From NCBI GenBank assembly GCA_947063485.1, contig CAMSSU010000012.1, forward strand, positions 1 through 43,144: a stretch of 43,144 bases of DNA, read 5' to 3'. The number at the start of each line of letters is the position of its first letter. Within the stretch, counting starts at the first letter, position 1. The notes under the pieces are model-generated. The model worked only from the letters and a program-made list of their open reading frames with translations. It did not search any database and was not told the origin of the DNA. Position numbers and translations under genes: made by a program. This document shows, in pieces, positions 7,355 through 15,557 of the stretch. This DNA is from an uncultured Clostridia bacterium. Its GTDB lineage: Bacteria; Bacillota; Clostridia; Christensenellales; Christensenellaceae.

Positions 7355-8506
7355 GTGAGACGAAAGAAAATTGCCGTATTAGGCGCGACGGGTTCGATTG
7401 GCACGAGCACTTTGGCCGTGCTGCGGGATTTGCAGGAAGAATATGAGGTTTATGCGCTTTCGGCGCACCGAAACATGGCGCTTTTTGCGGAGCAGATTCG
7501 GGAGTTTGCGCCCAAAGCCGTCGCGGTTACGGATGAGCAGTGCGCCAAGGATTTCCGGGCAGAAGGGGTAGAGCTTTTTGCGGGAGAGAAGGGGCTGATT
7601 CAGATCTGCGATGGGGCGGATCTCGTGATTTTGGGTGTGGTCGGCGTGGCAGGGCTGCCGGTTTTTGAGCATTGTTTGCGATCCGGCATTCCGGTGGCGC
7701 TGGCGACCAAGGAGGCGATGGTCTATGGCGGGCGGCTGGCCCGGGACCTGATGGAGCAGACGGGCACGCCTGTTTTGCCGCTGGACAGCGAACTTTCGGC
7801 CATTTTCCAATGCCTTAAGGGCAACGAGATGTGCCCGCCCGAGGAGATTTTGCTCACGGCATCCGGTGGCCCTTTCCGGACTTGGCCGCTCGAGCGCATT
7901 CAGCAGGCGACGCTGGAGCAGGCGCTGAAGCACCCCAACTGGAGCATGGGAGCGAAGATCACGATTGACAGCGCGACCATGGCCAACAAAGGGCTGGAGA
8001 TCATGGAGACGCGCTGGATGTTCGACATTGCGCCTGAGAAGATCACGGTTGTGGTGCACCCGGAGAGCATCGTGCATTCGGCGGTGCGGTTTGCAGATAA
8101 TTCGGTGATGGCGCAGCTGGGCGTGCCGGATATGAAGCTGCCCATTGCATATGCGCTGGGGCATCCGGGGCGGCGCAAAAACAGCGTGGAGAAGCTGGAT
8201 CTTTTCCAGATCGGCGCGCTGCACTTTGAGCAGCCGGATCTGAAAAAATTCCCCTGCCTGGCGCTGGCCATGCAGGCCACACAGGGAGACGGATCGGCGC
8301 AGATGATCTTCAATGCGTCAAACGACGTGGCCGTGGAGCTGTTCCGCGCCGGGGCTATCACGTTTTGGCAGATTTCCGAGGTCATCAGCCAGGCGATGGA
8401 TCATTTCGCGGGCGTACGCGCCAAAAGCTTTGACGAGATCTACGGCATCAATGAGCGCATCAAGGCGTATGTGCGCCAGCGGCATTTACCGCAGGCGGGT
8501 AAATAA
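7355..8506 (+). CDS. dxr: 1-deoxy-D-xylulose 5-phosphate reductoisomerase
   Basis: This enzyme makes MEP from DXP with NADPH, the committed step of the MEP isoprenoid pathway. The 383-aa protein has the NADPH-binding GATGSIGTSTL at residues 10-20, ASGGPFR, DSATMANKGLE and VVHPESIVHSAV. GTG at 7355 with GGAG upstream. Two key motifs deviate: the usual ANKE reads ATKE (Thr118), and the usual DSEHSA reads DSELSA, with Leu147 at the position of E. coli His153. Metal ligands Asp144 and Glu146 remain. It may still be active; the downstream rseP and ispG context is normal for the pathway. Confidence 0.95.
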   Translation: MRRKKIAVLGATGSIGTSTLAVLRDLQEEYEVYALSAHRNMALFAEQIREFAPKAVAVTDEQCAKDFRAEGVELFAGEKGLIQICDGADLVILGVVGVAGLPVFEHCLRSGIPVALATKEAMVYGGRLARDLMEQTGTPVLPLDSELSAIFQCLKGNEMCPPEEILLTASGGPFRTWPLERIQQATLEQALKHPNWSMGAKITIDSATMANKGLEIMETRWMFDIAPEKITVVVHPESIVHSAVRFADNSVMAQLGVPDMKLPIAYALGHPGRRKNSVEKLDLFQIGALHFEQPDLKKFPCLALAMQATQGDGSAQMIFNASNDVAVELFRAGAITFWQISEVISQAMDHFAGVRAKSFDEIYGINERIKAYVRQRHLPQAGK

Positions 8507-8549
8507 TTTGTGAAACTTTGAAAAAAGCGACATGGCGGCGCGGTAAAAG

Positions 8550-8564
8550 GAGTATACTATACTC
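8550..8564. promoter_or_regulatory. Perfect 15-bp palindrome overlapping a -10-like box upstream of rseP
   Basis: GAGTATA-C-TATACTC is a perfect 7+1+7 palindrome 28 bases before the rseP start. It contains TATACT (8553-8558), a good -10 box, though no good -35 lies 17 bases upstream. A repressor site on the -10 is one reading; chance is another. The 85-base gap after dxr holds nothing else. Confidence 0.45.
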
Positions 8565-8591
8565 ATCAACTTTGCGCGCAGGGAGGCTTAT

Positions 8592-9623
8592 TTGAATACA
8601 GTACTGGGAATTATAGGCGGGCTGTTGCTGCTCACATTTTTGGTCGTCGCCCATGAATTCGGGCATTTTAAAGCGGGCAGGGCCTGCGATATGCGGATAG
8701 AAGAATTTGCCGTGGGCTTTGGCCCCAAGCTGTTTTCCAAAGTGAGGGGTGGCATTCGCTATTCCATCCGCGCATTGCCGCTGGGCGGGTTCGTCCAGTT
8801 TTACGGCGAGGATGCGCAGGAGGTTTTGGAAGAGCCCAGGGCATTCAACAACCGGCCCATCTGGCAGCGGTTTTTGACATTGCTGGCCGGCCCGGCCATG
8901 AATATTTTGCTGGCGTTTGTGCTGACGGTGGGCGTGCTGGTGGGATACGGCGATTTTGTGCCTGTGGTGGCCAGCGTGCAGGAAGGGATGCCGGCGCAGC
9001 AGGCCGGCCTCAAGGAGGGCGACCGCATTGTCAGCGTGGATGGCAAGCGCATCGATTTCGCCATGGAGTTTGATGGAATCGATCTGGCAAAGAGCGGCGA
9101 GAGCGTGAATCTCGGCGTGGAGCGGGATGGCCAGCGGATGGAATTCGAGATTCCGTTTGAGTATAACGAGGCGGAAGGCCGCAACATGATCGGCATCACC
9201 TACTCCTCGGATACGCGCCAGCGCTTTGGATTCTTTGAGGCCATCGGGCTTTCCTTTAAATGGATGTATCTGATCATTGCGCAGATGCTCTCGTTCCTTG
9301 GAAATTTGGTGTTCCGCGGAAAAGGCGTCGAGGGGCTGGCTGGGCCGGTGGGCACGATTGGCATCGTCAGCCAGGCGGTGCGATCTGGGCCGGAAGTTTT
9401 CCTGCGCATTGCGACGCTGCTCTCGGTGAACCTGGGCATCATGAACCTGCTACCCATCCCCGGGCTGGACGGCGGCCGGATTTTGCTGCTGGGCGTGGAG
9501 AAGCTACGGGGCAAGCCGCTGCCGCAGAATAAGGAAGGGCTGATCAATCTCATCGGCATGGGGCTGATGTTTCTGCTGATGATTTTCCTGACTTACCAGG
9601 ATATTGCCCGTCTGCTTTCCTGA
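8592..9623 (+). CDS. rseP: RIP metalloprotease (site-2 protease family)
   Basis: This is a membrane zinc protease that cleaves transmembrane segments, such as anti-sigma factors or signal-peptide remnants. The 343-aa protein has the zinc motif HEFGH at residues 21-25 inside the first membrane helix, a PDZ domain at about 110-195 (SVQEGMPAQQAGLKEGDRI), and the second metal motif NLLPIPGLDGGRIL near residue 285. A TTG start at 8592 is supported by GGGAGG 5 bases upstream. Position after dxr and before ispG is the usual Clostridia arrangement. Its substrate here is unknown. Confidence 0.95.
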   Translation: MNTVLGIIGGLLLLTFLVVAHEFGHFKAGRACDMRIEEFAVGFGPKLFSKVRGGIRYSIRALPLGGFVQFYGEDAQEVLEEPRAFNNRPIWQRFLTLLAGPAMNILLAFVLTVGVLVGYGDFVPVVASVQEGMPAQQAGLKEGDRIVSVDGKRIDFAMEFDGIDLAKSGESVNLGVERDGQRMEFEIPFEYNEAEGRNMIGITYSSDTRQRFGFFEAIGLSFKWMYLIIAQMLSFLGNLVFRGKGVEGLAGPVGTIGIVSQAVRSGPEVFLRIATLLSVNLGIMNLLPIPGLDGGRILLLGVEKLRGKPLPQNKEGLINLIGMGLMFLLMIFLTYQDIARLLS

Positions 9624-9648
9624 AATTTCAAAATATTTCTTTTTCGGC

Positions 9649-9676
9649 AAAAAAGCGCCTAGCAGGCGCTTTTTTT
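9649..9676 (+). terminator. Intrinsic terminator after rseP
   Basis: AAAAAAGCGCC (9649-9659) pairs perfectly with GGCGCTTTTTT (9665-9675) around TAGCA, with T7 at the end. Confidence 0.92.
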
Positions 9677-9711
9677 GATGGGGACGGGGGGAAGAGCGCG
9701 CGAAAGACGGG

Positions 9712-9740
9712 TTTCGGCGGCGCTCTTTTTGTGCTACAAT
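9712..9740 (+). promoter_or_regulatory. Promoter of ispG-polC with extended -10
   Basis: TTTCGG (9712-9717), 17-base spacer, TACAAT (9735-9740) preceded by TGC (extended -10). The -35 is poor, the -10 good. The predicted start near 9747 excludes the ATG at 9752 as the ispG start unless it is leaderless. Confidence 0.6.
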
Positions 9741-9805
9741 AAAAAAAATTCATGCCATTCGGGCAAAACGCCGGAGCTGGGAAGCCGGCAAAAGGGGGAG
9801 AAGGT

Positions 9806-10837
9806 TTGAAGCGGGAAATTAAAATAGGAAGCCGCGCCATTGGCGGGCAAAACCCAATTCTCATCCAATCGATGACAAACACGGATACGGCAGATATTCC
9901 GGCGACGCTGGCGCAGATAGCCGCGCTGGAGGCGGCGGGCTGTGAGATTGTGCGCGTCGCCGCTTACGACATTGCGGCGGCAAAGGCCATTGCCCAGCTC
10001 AAAAGGGGGACAGCTATGCCCATCGTGGCGGACGTGCACTTTGATTACCAAATTGCGCTGGCGGCGATCGAGGCCGGGGCGGATAAGATCCGCATCAATC
10101 CGGGCAACATTGGCAGCGAGGAGAAGATACGGTGCGTGGCAGATGCGGCAAAGGAGCGGGGCATTCCCATCCGCGTTGGGGCAAATACCGGCTCGCTGGC
10201 GAAGGAGTACCGCGGAAAAAAGCGCAGTGATGCGCTGGTGGAAAGCGCGCTGGAGAACGTCCGCATTCTGGAAAAATGCGGCTTTTACGAGATTGTCGTT
10301 GCGCTCAAGGCTTCGGATGTGCCTTCGACGGTTGCGGCATATGAGCGCATGGATGCGCTGGCGGACTACCCTCTGCATCTTGGCGTAACAGAGGCAGGAG
10401 GGCTGAACAGCTCCTGTATCAAATCGGCCATGGGCATTGGCGCGTTGCTTTTGCAGGGCATCGGGGATACACTGCGCGTTTCGATTACGGGCGATCCCGT
10501 GCTGGAAGTGGGTGTGGCAAAGGATATTCTGCGTTTTGCCGGAAAGCGCAGCTTTGGGCCGGAGATCATCTCCTGCCCGACCTGTGCCCGCACGAAAGTT
10601 GGCCTGGAGCGGCTGGTGCGCGAGGTGGAGCGGCTGGCAAAGCCGATTCAGAAACCGCTGAAAATTGCCGTGATGGGCTGCGTCGTCAACGGGCCGGGAG
10701 AGGCCAGAGATGCGGATATCGGCATTGCCGGAGGGGAAGGCGAAGGGCTGATTTTCCTCAAAGGCAAGCCGGCGCTGAAGGTTTCAGAGGAGAAACTGCT
10801 GGGAGAATTCGAGCGGCTGCTGAATACATTGGTTTAA
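9806..10837 (+). CDS. ispG: 4-hydroxy-3-methylbut-2-en-1-yl diphosphate synthase
   Basis: IspG converts MEcPP to HMBPP, the penultimate MEP-pathway step, using a 4Fe-4S cluster. The protein (343 aa from TTG) has the TIM-barrel opening IGGQNPILIQSMTNTDTADI, VADVHFDYQIAL, the RINPGNIG segment, and the cluster cysteines in CPTCART and GCVVNGPGEA. The open frame reaches an ATG at 9752, but that has no ribosome site and nearly coincides with the predicted transcript start. TTG at 9806 has GGGGGAGAAGG just upstream and gives the normal family N-terminus. ispG rather than proS before polC is typical of Clostridia. Confidence 0.95.
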   Translation: MKREIKIGSRAIGGQNPILIQSMTNTDTADIPATLAQIAALEAAGCEIVRVAAYDIAAAKAIAQLKRGTAMPIVADVHFDYQIALAAIEAGADKIRINPGNIGSEEKIRCVADAAKERGIPIRVGANTGSLAKEYRGKKRSDALVESALENVRILEKCGFYEIVVALKASDVPSTVAAYERMDALADYPLHLGVTEAGGLNSSCIKSAMGIGALLLQGIGDTLRVSITGDPVLEVGVAKDILRFAGKRSFGPEIISCPTCARTKVGLERLVREVERLAKPIQKPLKIAVMGCVVNGPGEARDADIGIAGGEGEGLIFLKGKPALKVSEEKLLGEFERLLNTLV

Positions 10838-10930
10838 AAGAAACTGGCGGGCTATGAGACAGCAAGCAGGAATAGGGGCGCGCAAATCGAGATGCGCGGC
10901 TTGGTATGCAGGCGAAGCGGAGAGCGGGAA

Positions 10931-13900
10931 ATGGAAGCAAGGACATCGTTACATCCGGATATGGGATATACCCCGAGCGGGGTGCGGCAGGTCGTCCAGA
11001 ACATACTTGCGAAAAAGCAGGAGACGGCGCAGATTGCCTATGAGCGCATGGCCTATAGCCGCGCCCGGGGGCAGTATGTGATCTTCTTATCCAGCGGGCA
11101 GTATATGGAGATGGCGCAGCTGTTCCGTCTGCGCCGGGAAATTGGCGCACAGCTGCCTGAACTGCAGAATTTTGAGGTGATTGTGCGCCAGCCTGCCGAG
11201 CTTTTGGAGGATGGCGCGCTTTTGGAGCGCACCATCCGCGAATTTCTGATTGCCGAGGAGCCAGGGCTCATCCCGTTTCTATGCCCGTGCAGTTTTGCCA
11301 GGGAAGGAGATTTTCTCAATATCACATTTGGCCGCGAGCTCGCCCCTGAGCTCTTTTCCCGCATGGGAGCGGCGGAGAAGCTGGAGCGCTTTCTGGAAGA
11401 TTACTATGGGCTGAAGCTGAAAGTCAAAAAGCTGGCCTGTGATTTGAATACGCAGCAGGAAGGCCAGAGCCAGAGCGCGGCACAGATTTACACCGAGTTT
11501 GTCAAAAAAGATGCGCCGAAAAAGGCGCCTGCGAAGCAAAGGAAAGCGCCTGCGGCTGCGCCGGCAGATGCACCCTGGGAGACGGCTGCGCCGGCTCAGG
11601 CAAAACCGGCAGGCGGCGGGCAGAGCGGCAGGCCTTATATGCGCAAAGCCCGGGGCATGGACGGAGATCTTACAAAAATTGCAGACCTGCTGCCCGAGGG
11701 TGAGGCGATCATCGAAGGAGATATTCTCTCTGTCGAGGCGCGGCTCATCCGGGACGGCAAGGATACGCTGCTGACGTTTGGGATTACGGATTACACCTCT
11801 TCCATCAAATGCAAGAAGTTCCTCAAAGGGACGACGGACGAGCTGCTCAGCGTGATTAAAAAGGGAGAGCGCTTCAAAGTCCGCGGACGCAATGTTTACG
11901 ATACCTATGCCCGGGAATACTGCTTCAATGTGCTGGGCGTGCAGGAAGCGAAAAAAACCGAACTGATGGATGACGCGGAGGAAAAGCGCGTGGAACTGCA
12001 CCTGCACACCAACATGAGTGCGCAGGACGGCGTTTCGGGCGCCGAGGCCTATATTGCCCGGGCGGCCAAATGGGGGCACAAGGCCATTGCCATCACGGAT
12101 CACGGCGTGGTGCAGGCATTCCCGGAGGCGGCAAATGCGGCAAAAAAATATGGCATTAAAGTGATCTTCGGCATGGAGGCGTATCTCGTCGACGATCAAA
12201 AGAAGATCTATGCAGGCGGGCAGGATCGCAGTTTTGACGACGAGTTTATCGTTTTTGACATTGAGACGACGGGACTGCGGCCGGATACCTGCGAGATCAT
12301 CGAGATTGGCGCGGTGCGCGTCAAAAATGGCGAGATTTTAGATACGTTTGGCATGTTCGCGCGGCCCAAGCGGGGCGTACCCTATGAGATTACCAAGCTG
12401 ACGGGCATTACCGAGGCGATGGTGGAGGATGCGCCGGAAATTGAGGAAGTCATCGAGAAATTCTGGGCCTTTGCCGGGGATGCCTGCCTGGTGGCGCACA
12501 ACGCGGAATTTGACACGGCGTTTGTATTCAATAAGAGCCGCGCCATGGGCATCGAGGTGCACAGCGACGTTCTGGATACGCTGGCCGTTGCCCGGGCGCA
12601 TTTGAAGGAGCTCAAGAGCTTTAAGCTCAACAAGATCGGGGATCACTATGGCGTAACCTTCGGGCACCACAGGGCTGTGAACGATGCGGAGGCCACGGCG
12701 AAGATCTTGCTCTGCATGTTTGCCGAGCTAAAGGAGCAGGGCGTGCAGACGCTGCAGGGGCTCAACTATATTGGAGACACCAAGGCCATTGCCCGCAGTG
12801 CGAAGCCCTTCCACTCCATCATTTTATGCAAAAACAAGGCGGGGCTGGTCAACCTCTATAAGCTGGTTTCTCTGGGGCATTTGGAGTATTTCCACAACCG
12901 CCCGCGCATCCCCAAGAGCGTGATGGCACAGCACCGGGAGGGGCTGATCTTTGGCTCTGCCTGCGAGCAGGGCGAGATTTACCGCGCGGTTCTGGACGGC
13001 GCAGAGGACAAACGGCTGGAGGAGCTGGCGGGTTTTTACGATTACCTGGAAATTCAGCCACACGGCAACAACGCTTTCCTCGTCCGGGAAGGCATGGTGG
13101 CGGACGAGGAGGAGCTCAGCGAGATCAACCGGCGCATCTGCCGCATTGCGGAAAAACTGGGCAAGCCCGTCTGCGCCACGACAGACTGCCATTTCCTGAA
13201 CGAAGGGGACGCCTATTTCCGGCGCATTCTCATGGAGACGACTGGCTTTAAGGATGCCGATCAGCAGGCGCCGCTCTTTTTCAAGACGACGGGGCAGATG
13301 TTGGCGGATTTTGCTTACCTGGGTGAGGAAAAGGCCAGGGAGGTCGTCATCCAAAACCCGAACGCCATTGCGGAGCAGATTGAGCAGATCGAGCTGTTTC
13401 CGGGCGAGACGGCCATGCCCTATATCGAAAACGCAGATAAGGAGATTTTAGAGCGGGCTTATGCCAAAGCCAAGCGGCTTTACGGCGATCCGCTGCCTGA
13501 AGTCATCGAAAAACGGCTGGACAAGGAGATGGGCAACATCATCCGAAATGGCTTCGCCGTGCTCTACTGGAGCGCCATGAAGCTGGTGGACAAATCCATG
13601 GAGGATGGATACCTGGTTGGCTCGCGCGGCTCTGTCGGCAGCTCTTTTGCCGCCTTTGCGGATGATATTACGGAGGTCAACCCGTTGCCGCCGCACTACC
13701 GATGCCCAAGCTGCAAGCACTACGATTTCGACGTGGACCGGGAGAAATACGGCTGCGGCGTGGATATGCCCGAAGCCTGCTGCCCGGTTTGCGGAACCAA
13801 ATATATCGCGGATGGATATGATATCCCGTTTGAGGTTTTCCTGGGGCTGAACGCGGATAAGGTTCCGGATATCGACCTGAACTTCTCGGGGGAATACCGC

Positions 13901-15319
13901 CCCCGGGCGAATAAATATGTAGAAGAGCTGTTTGGCGAGGAATACGTGTTCCGGGCCGGGACGATTTCGGCCATTCAGGAGAACACGGCCAAGGGCATCG
14001 TCCGCAAATTCGCTGAAATGCACGAGATGCAGCTAAACAGCGCAGAGCTGGAGCGGCTGGCAATGGGCATCAGCGGCGTCAAAAAGACAACGGGGCAGCA
14101 CCCGGGCGGGCTGGTGATCGTGCCGCACGGCCGGGAGATCTACGAGTTTTCGCCCATTCAAAAGCCTGCGGACAAGATGGCGGTGGATACCGTTACCACG
14201 CACTTCGACTTCAACTCCATGCATGATATTCTGATCAAGCTGGATATTCTCGGCCACGATAACCCGACGATGATCCGTATGCTGCAAGACCTCATCGGGT
14301 TTGACCCGCTGCAAATTCCGCTGAATGACCCGGAGACCATGTCGCTCTTTACCAGCACGAAGGCGCTGGGCATCACGCCTGAGCAGATTCGCGGCGTGCC
14401 GCTGGGCACGTTCGGCATCCCGGAATTCGGCACGCCGGCGACTATGAATATTTTGAAGAAAACCAAGCCGACGACGCTTTCCGAGCTCATCCGAATTTCG
14501 GGCATTTCCCACGGCACGGACGTTTGGAAGGGGAACGCAGAGGATCTCATCGACCAGGGCATCGCGCCGCTTTCGGGCGTCATCTGCACCCGCGACGACA
14601 TCATGAACCATCTGGTCTATAAAGGCGTGGACCACAAAATGGCGTTCTTCATTATGGAGAGCGTCCGCAAAGGAAAGTGGGCCAAAGGCAAGGAGAAGGA
14701 CCAGGAGAAGATGGAGCAGGCCATGCGGGATGCCAACGTCGAGGAATGGTTTATCGAATCTTGCCGCAAGATTCAGTATATGTTCCCAAAGGCGCATGCT
14801 GTTGCATATGTTGTAATGGCGCTGCGCATCGCTTACTGCAAAGTGCACTACCCGGCGGAGTTTTACGCGACGACGTTTACCATCAAGCTGGAGGATTTCG
14901 GCGCGCTGACCATTCTCGGGGGCATTCCCGCCATCAAGGCGCGGCTGCGGGAGCTAGACGAGCTGGGCATGAAAAAATCTGCTACGGAAAAGAGCGAAGG
15001 TGTGGTTTTGGAGCTGGCGCTGGAAATGCTGGAGCGCGGGCTCAAGTTTTTGCCGGTGGATCTCAAAAAGAGCAAAGCCAAGCAGTTTACTCTGGAGGAT
15101 GGCAAAATCCGCATGCCGTTTATGGCCGTGCCCCAGCTGGGCGACAAAGCGGCCGAGCTGCTGGAACAGGAAGCCTCCGAGGGAGATTTTCTCTCGGTGG
15201 AAGAGCTGAAAAAGAAGTGCAAGCTCTCCTCTTCGGTTTTGGATACCATGCGGGAGATGGGCTGCCTGGCAGGGCTGCCCGAAAAAGCGCAGCTGACGAT
15301 TTTCGACGTGCTGGGCTAG
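10931..15319 (+). CDS. polC: DNA polymerase III alpha subunit, PolC type
   Basis: PolC is the Gram-positive replicative polymerase with built-in 3'-5' proofreading. The 1,462-aa protein shows an N-terminal domain and a linker rich in A, P and K (about 190-235), then an OB fold (about 250-345). The PHP domain, opening with VELHLHTNMSAQDG near residue 355, is split by the DEDD exonuclease (FIVFDIETTGLRP near 440). Next come the zinc-binding cysteines (CPSCKHYDF...CCPVCGTKY, about 923-957) and the palm motif PDIDLNFSGEYRPRANKY near 978. ATG at 10931 has GGAGAG six bases upstream; the ATG at 10892 lacks a good site. A 93-base gap after ispG with no terminator suggests one transcript. The 238-base stretch after it is AT-rich and holds the promoter of the next gene but no clear terminator. 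Confidence 0.97.
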   Translation: MEARTSLHPDMGYTPSGVRQVVQNILAKKQETAQIAYERMAYSRARGQYVIFLSSGQYMEMAQLFRLRREIGAQLPELQNFEVIVRQPAELLEDGALLERTIREFLIAEEPGLIPFLCPCSFAREGDFLNITFGRELAPELFSRMGAAEKLERFLEDYYGLKLKVKKLACDLNTQQEGQSQSAAQIYTEFVKKDAPKKAPAKQRKAPAAAPADAPWETAAPAQAKPAGGGQSGRPYMRKARGMDGDLTKIADLLPEGEAIIEGDILSVEARLIRDGKDTLLTFGITDYTSSIKCKKFLKGTTDELLSVIKKGERFKVRGRNVYDTYAREYCFNVLGVQEAKKTELMDDAEEKRVELHLHTNMSAQDGVSGAEAYIARAAKWGHKAIAITDHGVVQAFPEAANAAKKYGIKVIFGMEAYLVDDQKKIYAGGQDRSFDDEFIVFDIETTGLRPDTCEIIEIGAVRVKNGEILDTFGMFARPKRGVPYEITKLTGITEAMVEDAPEIEEVIEKFWAFAGDACLVAHNAEFDTAFVFNKSRAMGIEVHSDVLDTLAVARAHLKELKSFKLNKIGDHYGVTFGHHRAVNDAEATAKILLCMFAELKEQGVQTLQGLNYIGDTKAIARSAKPFHSIILCKNKAGLVNLYKLVSLGHLEYFHNRPRIPKSVMAQHREGLIFGSACEQGEIYRAVLDGAEDKRLEELAGFYDYLEIQPHGNNAFLVREGMVADEEELSEINRRICRIAEKLGKPVCATTDCHFLNEGDAYFRRILMETTGFKDADQQAPLFFKTTGQMLADFAYLGEEKAREVVIQNPNAIAEQIEQIELFPGETAMPYIENADKEILERAYAKAKRLYGDPLPEVIEKRLDKEMGNIIRNGFAVLYWSAMKLVDKSMEDGYLVGSRGSVGSSFAAFADDITEVNPLPPHYRCPSCKHYDFDVDREKYGCGVDMPEACCPVCGTKYIADGYDIPFEVFLGLNADKVPDIDLNFSGEYRPRANKYVEELFGEEYVFRAGTISAIQENTAKGIVRKFAEMHEMQLNSAELERLAMGISGVKKTTGQHPGGLVIVPHGREIYEFSPIQKPADKMAVDTVTTHFDFNSMHDILIKLDILGHDNPTMIRMLQDLIGFDPLQIPLNDPETMSLFTSTKALGITPEQIRGVPLGTFGIPEFGTPATMNILKKTKPTTLSELIRISGISHGTDVWKGNAEDLIDQGIAPLSGVICTRDDIMNHLVYKGVDHKMAFFIMESVRKGKWAKGKEKDQEKMEQAMRDANVEEWFIESCRKIQYMFPKAHAVAYVVMALRIAYCKVHYPAEFYATTFTIKLEDFGALTILGGIPAIKARLRELDELGMKKSATEKSEGVVLELALEMLERGLKFLPVDLKKSKAKQFTLEDGKIRMPFMAVPQLGDKAAELLEQEASEGDFLSVEELKKKCKLSSSVLDTMREMGCLAGLPEKAQLTIFDVLG

Positions 15320-15439
15320 GGGAAAGGAAGAGCGGCTTAAAGAGAGGTTTTTAGGGCAATACCGAGAAGAGAAAAAAGGCAGAGAGATGCAATTTTTTCC
15401 AAAAACCGATAAAAACTGAAAAAAACTTGCCTTTGCTTC

Positions 15440-15469
15440 TTTACTTTTCTTCCGAAAGCGTGATATAGT
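15440..15469 (+). promoter_or_regulatory. Promoter of the giant surface protein gene
   Basis: TTTACT (15440-15445), 18-base spacer, TATAGT (15464-15469) with TGA before it (extended -10). The predicted start near 15476 leaves a leader of about 80 bases to the ATG at 15558. Confidence 0.6.
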
Positions 15470-15557
15470 GAAAGAAAGCCGAGTGTTTTGTCTTTTGCAG
15501 CGGTATTTTGCATTGAGAGAATAATGGCATGAAAATGCTTAGGAAAAGAGGATAACA

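Noticed and set aside
9752-9805. Longer ispG start at ATG 9752
   Set aside because: It has no ribosome site, lies at the predicted transcript start, and adds an 18-residue stretch not typical of IspG.
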